NCBI GenBank assembly: GCA_937926195.1
Contig: CALEXZ010000080.1
Span: 1-36,314, forward strand
DNA length: 36,314 bases
Origin: an uncultured Actinomyces sp.
GTDB lineage: Bacteria; Actinomycetota; Actinomycetes; Actinomycetales; Actinomycetaceae
Direction: 5' to 3'
Shown here: in pieces, positions 6,642-13,395 of the stretch
Layout of the letters: each line of letters starts with the position of its first letter
How positions within the stretch are numbered: position 1 is the stretch's first letter
The notes under the pieces: model-generated
The model's input: the letters and a program-made list of their open reading frames with translations, nothing else
What the model was told of the DNA's origin: nothing
Databases searched by the model: none
Position numbers and translations under genes: made by a program

Positions 6642-7537
6642 CCGAGGCAGCCATCAGCCTCGACAGCGTCACACGCGCCCAGGGCCCCTTCACCCTCGGC
6701 CCGCTGGACATGCATGTCCCCACCGGGCTCGTCACCGGCTTCGTCGGTCCCAACGGGGCCGGTAAGACGACGACCATCAAGGCCATCCTGGGCATGGTGG
6801 GAACCGATGCCGGCACCATCCGGGTCCTGGGCGACGCCCCCGGCACCCACCACCAGCGCATCGGCGTGGTCCTGGACTCCGTCCCCCTGGCCAGGGAGTG
6901 GACCGCCGTCACGGCGGCGCGCGCCCTCAGAGGCTTCTACCCCTGCTGGGACGAGCCGACGTACACCGACCTCCTGCGCCGCCTCGCCGTGCCCGAGGAC
7001 GTCAGGGTCCGCTCCCTGTCACGCGGCGAGGGCGTCAAGCTCCAGCTGGCCCTGGCGCTCGCCCACCAGCCCGACCTGCTCGTCCTGGACGAGCCGACAT
7101 CGGGCCTGGACCCGGTGGCACGGCTTGAGGTCCTCGACGTGCTGCGCGAGTTCCTCGTCGAGGAGGGGCGCAGCATCCTGCTGTCGACCCACATCACCGC
7201 CGACCTGGAGCGCATCGCCGACCACCTGCACGTCCTGGTCGCCGGACGCACCCGCTTCGCAGGGCCCCTCAGTGAGCTGACCGAGGTCTGGGCCCTGGTC
7301 CGGGGCCCCGCACGGTCGTTGACCCCCGAGGCCGAGGCCGCGCTCGTCGGTACGCGCCTGACGTCGGGCGGGACCTTCGAGGGTCTCGTCGCCACCTCGG
7401 ACACCGCCCTCTTCGGGCCCGAGGTCGTCATGGAGGCCCCGGCGCTCGACGAGGCCGTCGCCGCGCTCACCCGCGGGGCCGGCCGCCCGAGCGGCCGCCG
7501 CCCCACGACCTCACCCGCCCTCGCCACCGGCCGATAG
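6617..7537 (+). CDS. ABC transporter ATP-binding protein (exporter type, YtrB-like)
   Basis: The 306-aa protein is an ABC ATPase: Walker A GPNGAGKTTT (about residues 49-58), signature region SLSRGEGVKLQLALALA in which LSRGE replaces the usual LSGGQ, Walker B LLVLDEPTSGLDP and switch HITADLERI. The non-canonical signature is common in the subfamily paired with YtrA-like regulators and ABC-2 permeases. A variable C-terminal part of about 70 aa follows. The ATG at 6617 has AAAGGA upstream and overlaps the end of the gntR gene, implying translational coupling. It should energise the permease encoded 10 bp downstream. The substrate is unknown; relatives act in antimicrobial-peptide or envelope-stress resistance. 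Confidence 0.9.
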   Translation: MELRTAAVTEAAISLDSVTRAQGPFTLGPLDMHVPTGLVTGFVGPNGAGKTTTIKAILGMVGTDAGTIRVLGDAPGTHHQRIGVVLDSVPLAREWTAVTAARALRGFYPCWDEPTYTDLLRRLAVPEDVRVRSLSRGEGVKLQLALALAHQPDLLVLDEPTSGLDPVARLEVLDVLREFLVEEGRSILLSTHITADLERIADHLHVLVAGRTRFAGPLSELTEVWALVRGPARSLTPEAEAALVGTRLTSGGTFEGLVATSDTALFGPEVVMEAPALDEAVAALTRGAGRPSGRRPTTSPALATGR

Positions 7538-7547
7538 GAGCACGAGC

Positions 7548-8210
7548 ATGCACACCCTCCTGACCCACATGCGCGCCGATGCCTCCGCCCAGGCCCGGAC
7601 CCTGCGCACCTTCGGCCTCATCGCGGTCCTCATCGTCGGGGCCAACGTCACCATGGAGCGCGACCTCGCCCTGTCGGCAGCCGGCGCCTTCGCGGCACTG
7701 ACCGGGATGTTCCTGGCCTCCAACCTCTTCCACCAGGACGAGCAGTCCCGCCTGAGCACCCTCTACTCGGTCCTGCCCGTCTCACGCAGGCAGGTGGTCA
7801 TCAGCCGCTACCTCGAGGTGGGTGTCCTCATCCTGCTCACCGTCCTGCTGGGTCTTACCGTCACCCTGGGCGCGCACGTCCTCCTGGAGGGCTCCGGGCT
7901 GTGGCCGCTGCGGGTGTCTCTGAGCGTCGCCGGCCTGGCCGTGTGCGCCACCTGTGTGGTGACCGCGGTGCAGATGCCGCTGTTCTTCGCCCTGGGAGCG
8001 GCCCGCACCGGGATGTACCCGATGCTGGCCACCCTCGTCGTGCTCATGGGCGGCATGGTCGCGGTCAACCGGGTCCCGGGGCTGTCCGCCCACCTGGGCA
8101 GGCTGGCCGACACCTCTTGGGCCGGGCTCGCGGCCGTGGGCACGGGACTAGCCGCCATGGCGTTGTCTGCCGTCGTTTCCTGCGTGCTCTACCAGCGCCG
8201 GGACCTGTGA
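7548..8210 (+). CDS. ABC-2 type permease subunit
   Basis: A 220-aa membrane protein with about six hydrophobic segments: residues 20-36, 43-63, 87-112, 119-148, 155-172 and 190-214. Between segments 2 and 3 is the hydrophilic DEQSRLSTLYSVLPVSRRQVVISRY, a cytoplasmic coupling region typical of ABC-2 permeases. It has no motif for a defined substrate. The ATG at 7548 follows TAGGAGCACGAGC, a good ribosome site. It is the third gene of the gntR-ATPase-permease operon and likely the membrane half of the exporter. A LysR gene on the opposite strand ends 12 bp later. Confidence 0.87.
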   Translation: MHTLLTHMRADASAQARTLRTFGLIAVLIVGANVTMERDLALSAAGAFAALTGMFLASNLFHQDEQSRLSTLYSVLPVSRRQVVISRYLEVGVLILLTVLLGLTVTLGAHVLLEGSGLWPLRVSLSVAGLAVCATCVVTAVQMPLFFALGAARTGMYPMLATLVVLMGGMVAVNRVPGLSAHLGRLADTSWAGLAAVGTGLAAMALSAVVSCVLYQRRDL

Positions 8211-8222
8211 GCGCCCGCCCCC

Positions 8223-9134
8223 TCAGCCCAGGTCGAGCCGGGACACCTCGCTGTGGACGAGCTCGACGAGCGCCCTGACGGCCGAGCCCGGCTCCGTGCG
8301 CGAGGCCCGGTGGCGGGCGACGAGGTGACGTGTGCCCAGTCCGGGAAGGCGGGTGGCGCTCACGCCGTCGGGCAGCGTTGCCGACAGGACGGCGAGCTCG
8401 GGCAGCAGCGCCCAGCCCATGCCCGCCGCCACCATGGCCAGGACGACGTCGTAGTCGTAGGCGACGTGCCTGCGCGTCAGGTGCGTGCCGAGCTGGCGTG
8501 AGAGGCGCTCAAGGGCGTCGGCCCCCGCGGTCGCGGAGGCGAGGCCGATGCAGGCGGTGCGGGCGAGGTCGGCCAGTGAGCCCGGTGCCGCCTGGCCGGG
8601 CGGCGAGACCACCAGCCAGGCCTCGTCGAGCACGGGCACGTCCGCCATGCCGCGGGCGGGCTGGGTGGGGGCGTTGGCGTCGCGCTCGAGCAGGACGAGG
8701 TCGAGCTGACCGTGGCGCAGGCGGCCCAGGGCCGAGCGCTCCTCCGTCTCCTCCAGGGTGACCGTCAGACCCGGAAGCTCCTGCTCGGCGTGGACGAGGA
8801 GCGGCACGAGCAGCGCCCGGATGACGGTGGCGACGGTGCCCACACGCACGTGGCCGCTGGGGGCGCTCGGGTCCAGCTCCGCCAGCGAGCGGCGGGCCCC
8901 GACGAGCTCGAGCTCGATGCGCTCGGCGGTGTCGGCCAGCAGCCGGCCCGCCTCCGTGAGCACGGCGCCGCGGGGCGTGCGGTCGAGCAGGCGCGCACCG
9001 GCCTCCCGCTCGAGCAGCTTGATCTGCTGGCTGACGGCGGAGGGCGTCAGGTGCTGGGCCTGGGCGGCGGCGACGATCCCTCCCGCACGATGGACGGCTA
9101 GAAGCAGGGAGAGGCGGTGGGCTGACAGGTCCAT
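8223..9134 (-). CDS. LysR-family transcriptional regulator (ArgP/IciA-like)
   Basis: The 303-aa protein has the LysR N-terminal helix-turn-helix (MDLSAHRLSLLLAVHRAGG, AAAQAQHLTPSAVSQQIKLLEREAGARLLDR, TEAGRLLADTA) and a two-lobed effector domain starting near residue 90 (HVRVGTVATVIRALLVPLL). I start it at ATG 9134 rather than further upstream because this gives the standard LysR N-terminus and a -10-like GATACT lies 6 nt before it. The effector is unknown; relatives respond to amino acids. It is divergent from a small membrane-protein gene 94 bp away, which it probably regulates, since LysR genes commonly control the divergent neighbour. Confidence 0.88.
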   Translation of the reverse strand: MDLSAHRLSLLLAVHRAGGIVAAAQAQHLTPSAVSQQIKLLEREAGARLLDRTPRGAVLTEAGRLLADTAERIELELVGARRSLAELDPSAPSGHVRVGTVATVIRALLVPLLVHAEQELPGLTVTLEETEERSALGRLRHGQLDLVLLERDANAPTQPARGMADVPVLDEAWLVVSPPGQAAPGSLADLARTACIGLASATAGADALERLSRQLGTHLTRRHVAYDYDVVLAMVAAGMGWALLPELAVLSATLPDGVSATRLPGLGTRHLVARHRASRTEPGSAVRALVELVHSEVSRLDLG

Positions 9135-9228
9135 GACCCCAGTATCCCCGCGAGTTAAGTTGAACTGAATGCCTCCATGCAGATTCCTGCGATTGATCTT
9201 GACTCCTGGCTGCGCCACGATCGGCGAC
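9135..9228. promoter_or_regulatory. Divergent promoter region of lysR and small membrane-protein gene
   Basis: On the minus strand GATACT (9146-9141) is followed after 6 nt by the LysR ATG. On the plus strand TTGATC (9193-9198), a 17-bp spacer and CACGAT (9216-9221) precede the GTG at 9229 by 7 nt. Both genes could be leaderless. Between them lies an AT-rich island with the short palindrome AGTTGAACT (around 9158-9166), a candidate LysR contact site. Confidence 0.45.
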
Positions 9229-9561
9229 GTGAACGACGTGCTGCCCACCCTCATCGCCGTCGGCGGATGGCTCGGTGCCGCCGAGCTGCTGCTCGCCTAC
9301 GCCCTCGTCTCCCGCCGCCGCATCGCCGGGGACTCCCTGCGCTACCAGGCCCTCAACATCACCGGGTCGGTACTGCTCATGGTCAACTGCGCGTACACGG
9401 GAGCCTGGCCCTCGGCGCTCGCCAACGTCTTCTACCTCGCTGTGGGCCTGTGGATGCTGGCGACGGTCAAGCGCACCTACCTCACCCAGCTCGCCCGGCG
9501 CCACCGCGCGCGCGTGAGCACACGGCTGCACCCGCGTCGGCGCGGCGTCCTGGCCTCCTGA
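9229..9561 (+). CDS. Small membrane protein of the CBU_0592 family
   Basis: A 110-aa protein with three predicted membrane helices: about residues 3-23 (VLPTLIAVGGWLGAAELLLAY), 38-55 (ALNITGSVLLMVNCAYTG) and 61-78 (NVFYLAVGLWMLATV). The pattern GW-GA-LLLAYxLVS, GDSLRYQxLNxxGS and N-AY-GAWPSALxN is that of the CBU_0592 family of unknown function. An upstream in-frame ATG at 9169 would add 20 residues without family resemblance, so I prefer GTG 9229, which also sits behind a promoter-like pair. The C-terminus is Arg-rich and probably cytoplasmic. No function can be assigned; the divergent LysR gene suggests regulated expression. Confidence 0.78.
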   Translation: MNDVLPTLIAVGGWLGAAELLLAYALVSRRRIAGDSLRYQALNITGSVLLMVNCAYTGAWPSALANVFYLAVGLWMLATVKRTYLTQLARRHRARVSTRLHPRRRGVLAS

Positions 9562-9643
9562 CCCGGTTCCCATCCGGCCCCGCCGGTGCCCAGACCCGCC
9601 CCGAGGCCGGGAAGCACCCCTGGAGACGCCCGAGCACGCGGTT

Positions 9644-10306
9644 CTAGCGCCCCACCGTCGTCACCCGGGCCGTACTCGTCGCGGTGATCTCAAAGCCCTC
9701 GGACGGGATGATCCCCCACGGCAGGAAGGACGGGCGCGAGCGCGCCGTCAGCGTGACGACGGCGGTGTCGCCGCCCGAGGCGTAGGCCTCCACCACCCGC
9801 ACGTCCTCGAGCTGCATGAGCACCTCCTGGGTGGACACGTCCTGCACCGCGGCCTCACGCACCGCCTCATCGCTCAGGGCCCCGGGCACGGCCCCGGTGT
9901 CCGAGCCGGAGGTGCTGACGGTGCCCACGTAGTAGCCCCCGGATCCGACGCCGTCGGCCGCGGCGGCGGCCGCTGAGTCGGCGGCAGAGGTCAGCCGCTT
10001 GACGTCGAGGTAGACCTCGGTCGCAGCGGCGACAGTGAGCAGCAGCGCCAGGACGACGGAGATGAGACCGATCCCCAGCAGGAGGGTCTGGCCCTCCTCG
10101 CCCTCACGCAGGCGGCGCAGCACCCGCACGAGCGGGCGGGGCGTGGGTGCGCCGCAGCCGGGTGCAGAGGGCGCCGGGTCCCGGAGTCCGAGCAGGCGGC
10201 CCCCGGCCCCGTGGCGCCTGCTCGCCCGGTGGCGCCTGCTGGCCCCGTGGCGCCTGCTCGCCCGGTGACGGCTGCTGGCCCCGTGGCAGGCCCTGTCCCC
10301 GCTCAT
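9644..10306 (-). CDS. TadG-like pilus-locus protein (TadE/Rv3654c type)
   Basis: A 220-aa protein, last gene of the Tad operon. The feature GEEGQTLLLGIGLISVVLALLLTVAAATEVYLDVKRLTSAADSAAAAAA (residues about 68-116) is the pseudopilin-type membrane segment seen in TadE/TadG-like proteins, with Glu-Glu-Gly before the helix. The part after it is expected outside the cell. Before it lies a Ser/Arg/His/Ala-rich tail made of six-residue repeats encoded by 18-bp tandem repeats (10211-10282). The ATG at 10306 is supported by an upstream GAGGAGG and overlaps the preceding stop (ATGA), so the odd N-terminus is probably translated. Role: minor pilin or envelope component of the Tad system (inference). 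Confidence 0.75.
   Translation of the reverse strand: MSGDRACHGASSRHRASRRHGASRRHRASRRHGAGGRLLGLRDPAPSAPGCGAPTPRPLVRVLRRLREGEEGQTLLLGIGLISVVLALLLTVAAATEVYLDVKRLTSAADSAAAAAADGVGSGGYYVGTVSTSGSDTGAVPGALSDEAVREAAVQDVSTQEVLMQLEDVRVVEAYASGGDTAVVTLTARSRPSFLPWGIIPSEGFEITATSTARVTTVGR
10205..10290. repeat. 18-bp tandem repeats inside the TadG-like gene
   Basis: Four consecutive 18-bp units start at 10211, 10229, 10247 and 10265, alternating two near-identical versions, with partial copies at both ends. On the minus strand they encode repeated SRRHGA/SRRHRA-type hexapeptides. The period is a multiple of three, so copy number can vary without breaking the frame. Confidence 0.8.
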
Positions 10307-10755
10307 GGTCCCTCCTCGTCGGCGGGCGCGACGGAGCGCTCCGCGCTCAGGCGGACCACGTCCTCGCCGACCGAGCCCATCATCGGCAGGCCCACGCCCA
10401 CCTCGATACGCACGACGGCCCCGGCCTGGCAGCCTGCGGGGGCGCAGACGACGGTCATGGCCTCCTCGGCGGAGGCGCTCACCCCCTGGTCCGACAGGGC
10501 CAGGTCCGCGGCAAGACGGGCGTGAGCGAGGGCGTCGGACCCGGTGTCGACCTCCAGCACGCGGCTGGCGGCGTCGGCGGCGGAGACGACGGCGAAGGAG
10601 GCCGCCTGCACCTGCGACAAGGCCATGAGCAGGTAGACGATCGGTACGACGATGACGGTGCTCCAGCCGATGAACTCCACGGGCGCATTGCCCTTCTCAT
10701 CGCCTCGCAGCAGCCCGGGCCGCGCGGGAGGCACGGCCCGGGGAAGGCGGCTCAC
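10303..10755 (-). CDS. TadE/TadF-like pilus assembly protein
   Basis: A 150-aa protein. After a basic N-terminus, GNAPVEFIGWSTVIVVPIVYLLMALSQVQAASFAVVSAADAASRV (residues about 22-65) is a class-III pseudopilin segment; the Glu in PVEF is the expected position-5-like Glu of TadE proteins. The rest is extracytoplasmic and includes two Cys (VCAPAGCQ) that may form a disulphide. It overlaps the upstream TadE gene by 4 bp and the downstream gene by 4 bp (ATGA), so the three are translated together. Likely a minor pilin needed for Tad/Flp pilus assembly (family knowledge). Confidence 0.8.
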   Translation of the reverse strand: MSRLPRAVPPARPGLLRGDEKGNAPVEFIGWSTVIVVPIVYLLMALSQVQAASFAVVSAADAASRVLEVDTGSDALAHARLAADLALSDQGVSASAEEAMTVVCAPAGCQAGAVVRIEVGVGLPMMGSVGEDVVRLSAERSVAPADEEGP

Positions 10756-11219
10756 CGCGGCTCCTTGACGCCCACGAGCGCGGCCTCGTCAACGGCCCTG
10801 CCGGTCACGGTCAGGGTGCCGCCCAGGCCCAGGAAGCCCACGACGGGCAGGGGCGCCACGACCGTCGCCGTCACCACCCCGACTCCCCCGACCTCACCGC
10901 GCGTCACCGTCACCTGCTCGACGTAGCCGTCGACGAGGGCGGCGTCGGCCAGCGCCTCGACGCGGGCGGCCGCCTCCGCCTCGGTGCCGCCCAGCAGCGC
11001 GGCGCGTCGAGCGCCCTCCCCGGCGGCATCCACCAGGACGTTGCGCACGTACAGACCCAGCGCGAGCTGGAGTACCGCCGCGGTGACGCCGACGACGAGC
11101 GCACCGACGAGGACGAAGTCGACCACCGCGGAGCCCGACTCCGGGCGGAGCCTGCAGCGCAGCCCCTGCCGCGGCAGGCGGCGGCCGGGTGCCGGGCGCC
11201 GGGGCCGCTCAGATGGCAC
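10752..11219 (-). CDS. TadE-family pilus assembly protein
   Basis: A 155-aa protein with a basic N-terminus and SGSAVVDFVLVGALVVGVTAAVLQLALGLYVRNVLVDAAGEGARRAAL (residues about 28-75), the classic TadE segment in which an acidic residue (here Asp in VVDF) precedes a hydrophobic helix and the post-helix region is Ala-rich. The GTG at 11219 overlaps the end of the small pilin-like gene by 11 bp and has AAGGTG upstream. Predicted to be a membrane-anchored minor pilin of the Tad system. Confidence 0.82.
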   Translation of the reverse strand: MPSERPRRPAPGRRLPRQGLRCRLRPESGSAVVDFVLVGALVVGVTAAVLQLALGLYVRNVLVDAAGEGARRAALLGGTEAEAAARVEALADAALVDGYVEQVTVTRGEVGGVGVVTATVVAPLPVVGFLGLGGTLTVTGRAVDEAALVGVKEPR

Positions 11220-11436
11220 CGGTCACCTTGGCGATCGCGCTGAGGAAGACCTCAGTGAGGGCCGGTCCGGCCACCGCCCACAGGGCCACGACAAGGCCCG
11301 CGGTCATGAGGGTGACGAGGACCCAGCCGGGGACGTCGCCACGCTCCTCGACGGCGGCCCTGCGGGCGCAGGTGCGCAGGCGGGCGACGGCGGTGGACCG
11401 GGCGTGACGGATGCGGGAGAGCGTGGTCGTGAGCAC
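11209..11436 (-). CDS. Small pilin-like single-helix protein in the Tad operon
   Basis: I start this at GTG 11436 (75 aa) because GTGAGG lies 6 nt upstream; the frame also allows GTG 11535 (108 aa), but that adds unlikely sequence. Residues 1-30 are Arg-rich. RGDVPGWVLVTLMTAGLVVALWAVAGPALTEVF forms a single hydrophobic helix near the C-terminus, followed by a short tail. Its position between tadC and tadE is where actinobacterial Tad clusters carry a Flp-pilin-sized gene, so it is the best candidate here for the pilin subunit. It lacks the Glu-Tyr pair after the cleavage Gly seen in textbook Flp pilins, so this assignment is moderate. Confidence 0.65.
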   Translation of the reverse strand: MLTTTLSRIRHARSTAVARLRTCARRAAVEERGDVPGWVLVTLMTAGLVVALWAVAGPALTEVFLSAIAKVTGAI

Positions 11437-11614
11437 GGGGAACCTCACAGGGTCGGGTCGAGGGATCGTGGCTGCCCCGGTTAGGGCACGGCCCCGTTCT
11501 GCGGTGAGCGGGTCCGCCCCCTCACAGTAGGGCACGGCTCAGCAGCGGCGGAAGCACCCGCACCCAGCCTGTGGATAACTTCGCGGGTCATCGGCGCGTC
11601 TCCGCAGCGCGGGG
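11437..11614 (-). promoter_or_regulatory. Gap inside Tad operon with possible internal promoter and a DnaA-box match
   Basis: This is the only real gap in the Tad cluster (178 bp between tadC stop and pilin start). A TACTGT hexamer (11529-11524, minus strand) could be a -10 for separate, stronger pilin expression, leaving a leader of about 80 nt. The duplicated word GCCGTGCCCTA appears near both 11537 and 11490 on the minus strand. TGTGGATAA at 11570-11578 is a perfect match to the reverse of the DnaA box TTATCCACA. Confidence 0.35.
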
Positions 11615-12547
11615 TCACAGCCCCAGGCGCAGGACGAAGAGCCCCGGGAACAGGGCGAAGACCACGGTGATCGGAAGGACGAGGAAGACCACCGGGACCA
11701 TCTGGGCGATCTCACGACGCCCGCCCTCCTCCATGAGCGCACGCCGGGAGGCCTCACGGGCGTCGGAGGCCTGAGCGCGCAGCACCTCCGCCAGCGGTGT
11801 TCCCCGTTCCAGGGCCACCGTGACCGCCTGGCACAGGCGCGTCACGTGCAGGGAGGCCACCCGGTCCTCCAGGTGCGTGAGCGCCGTCGTGAGCACCGTG
11901 CCCGAACGTACCTCGGCGAGGGTGAGCGCGAGCTCGTCGACAAGCTCGCCGCGTCCGAGCTCGACGATCCTCTCGATCGCCGCCACGGGCCCCTGGCCTG
12001 CTCCGACGGCCAGCGCCAGCAGCTCGACGACGTCCGGCAGCTGCTCCTCGACGCGGGAACGGCGTCGCTCGACCTCGCGGGTGAGCCACCAGTCCCGGGC
12101 CGCCGCGCCCGCGACCGCCGCCAGGAGGGAGAAGACGACGAGCAGGGGCACAGAGACCGGGCGCAGCATCGCCGTCACCAGGCTCAGGCCGGCGCCCAGG
12201 GCGAGACCCGTCCCCGCCCACAGCATCTGCTCCAGGCGCAGCTGCTCCAGCGTGCGCCCGCCGCCCGCCGTCGCCAGGCGCCGCCGTACCGACTCCGAGG
12301 AGGATCCCAGGCGGTCCAGGACCGTAGCGGCGGACACGAGGAAGGAGAGGATGCCCGCCGAGACGGTACGTGACTGCCCCGGGACCCCGGCCGCACGCAG
12401 CAGGCCCGAGGTCCTGGGCTGCTCGCGCACGTAGGGGGCCAGGCGCGTCATGAGGTTCGGGCGCGAGCGGCGCCGTGCGGAGTCCATGACGAGGACCCCG
12501 CAGGCGAGCAGGAACCCGGCCAGGGCGCCGACGAGGACGTGGTTCAT
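11615..12547 (-). CDS. tadC: TadC, type II secretion F-domain inner-membrane protein
   Basis: A 310-aa membrane protein: an N-terminal helix (residues 3-21), two helices around 113-150, the cytoplasmic T2SSF domain (RSRVEEQLPDVVELLALAVGAGQGPVAAIERI and onward, about 163-275) and a C-terminal helix (PVVFLVLPITVVFALFPGLFVL). The motif set LPDVxxLLAxAVxAG with ALxRGTPLAEVLRAQA is typical of TadC. TadB and TadC form the inner-membrane platform driven by the TadA ATPase (family knowledge). It overlaps the tadB stop by ATGA. Confidence 0.88.
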   Translation of the reverse strand: MNHVLVGALAGFLLACGVLVMDSARRRSRPNLMTRLAPYVREQPRTSGLLRAAGVPGQSRTVSAGILSFLVSAATVLDRLGSSSESVRRRLATAGGGRTLEQLRLEQMLWAGTGLALGAGLSLVTAMLRPVSVPLLVVFSLLAAVAGAAARDWWLTREVERRRSRVEEQLPDVVELLALAVGAGQGPVAAIERIVELGRGELVDELALTLAEVRSGTVLTTALTHLEDRVASLHVTRLCQAVTVALERGTPLAEVLRAQASDAREASRRALMEEGGRREIAQMVPVVFLVLPITVVFALFPGLFVLRLGL

Positions 12548-13395
12548 CGCAGGACCCTGCCTTCCTCGGGCAGCCGCCCGATGAGGAGCATGAGCCGGTA
12601 GGCGATGAGGGAGGCGAGCGCGCCGGCGGCGAGGACAAGCGCCCCGGTGGTGGTCGCGTAGGCCTGCGCCGCCTGCGGGCGGGTGGACAGCAGGGCCAGG
12701 ACGAGCCAGGGCGCGGCGACAGCGACCTTCGCTCCGTTGACTGTCCAGGACTGGCGGGCCTCAAGCTCACCGCGGGTGCGCATGTCCTCGCGCAGCATGT
12801 GCGACAGCGAGCGCAGCAGGACCCCCAGCTCGGTGCCGCCCACCTCGTGCGCGAGCCTCAGGGCCTCGACGATCCGGTCAGCCACCGGGTCGGCGAAACG
12901 GTCCTTGAGCCGGTCCAGGCACTCCCCGAAGCGGGCAGTGGCCACGTAGTCGGAGGCGAAGGCCTGGAACTGCTCACGCACCGACTCGGGTCCGCGCTCG
13001 CCCAGGCTCGCCACCGCCTCGGGCAGGCTCATGCCCGCCCTCACACCCGACACCAGGGCGTCCACGGCCTCCGGCCACACCTCGCGCAGGCGGGTGCGCC
13101 GGGCGCGCGCCCGCGAGGACAAGATGAGGAAGGGGACGCTCGTGGCGATCGCCCCGAAGGCCAGGGCGATGGGCCAGGCCCGCGACACGCCGAGGAACAC
13201 GAGGGAGACGACGACCCCCAGTCCGAGGCTGCCGACGACGAATACCGTGGGGTTCGTTCCGCCCGCACCCGCCTGGACAAGCAGGTCCGACAGACGGCGT
13301 GAGCGCTCCGAGCGCCACTGGGGCGCCTCCGACATTGACGTCGACCATATGAGCACGACACCGAGTCCGGCCAGAAGTCCGGCGAGGGCACCCAT
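12544..13395 (-). CDS. tadB: TadB, type II secretion F-domain inner-membrane protein
   Basis: A 283-aa partner of TadC. An N-terminal helix (residues 1-18), helices about 48-90, the cytoplasmic T2SSF domain (VWPEAVDALVSGVRAGMSLPEAVASLGERGP onward) and C-terminal helices (WLVLALLSTRP, ALVLAAGALASLIAYRLMLLIG). I choose ATG 13395, which overlaps the tadA stop as TGATG with GAGGTGG 5 nt upstream; a GTG 9 bp earlier is the alternative. Its product should sit under the pilus as part of the assembly platform. Confidence 0.88.
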   Translation of the reverse strand: MGALAGLLAGLGVVLIWSTSMSEAPQWRSERSRRLSDLLVQAGAGGTNPTVFVVGSLGLGVVVSLVFLGVSRAWPIALAFGAIATSVPFLILSSRARARRTRLREVWPEAVDALVSGVRAGMSLPEAVASLGERGPESVREQFQAFASDYVATARFGECLDRLKDRFADPVADRIVEALRLAHEVGGTELGVLLRSLSHMLREDMRTRGELEARQSWTVNGAKVAVAAPWLVLALLSTRPQAAQAYATTTGALVLAAGALASLIAYRLMLLIGRLPEEGRVLR

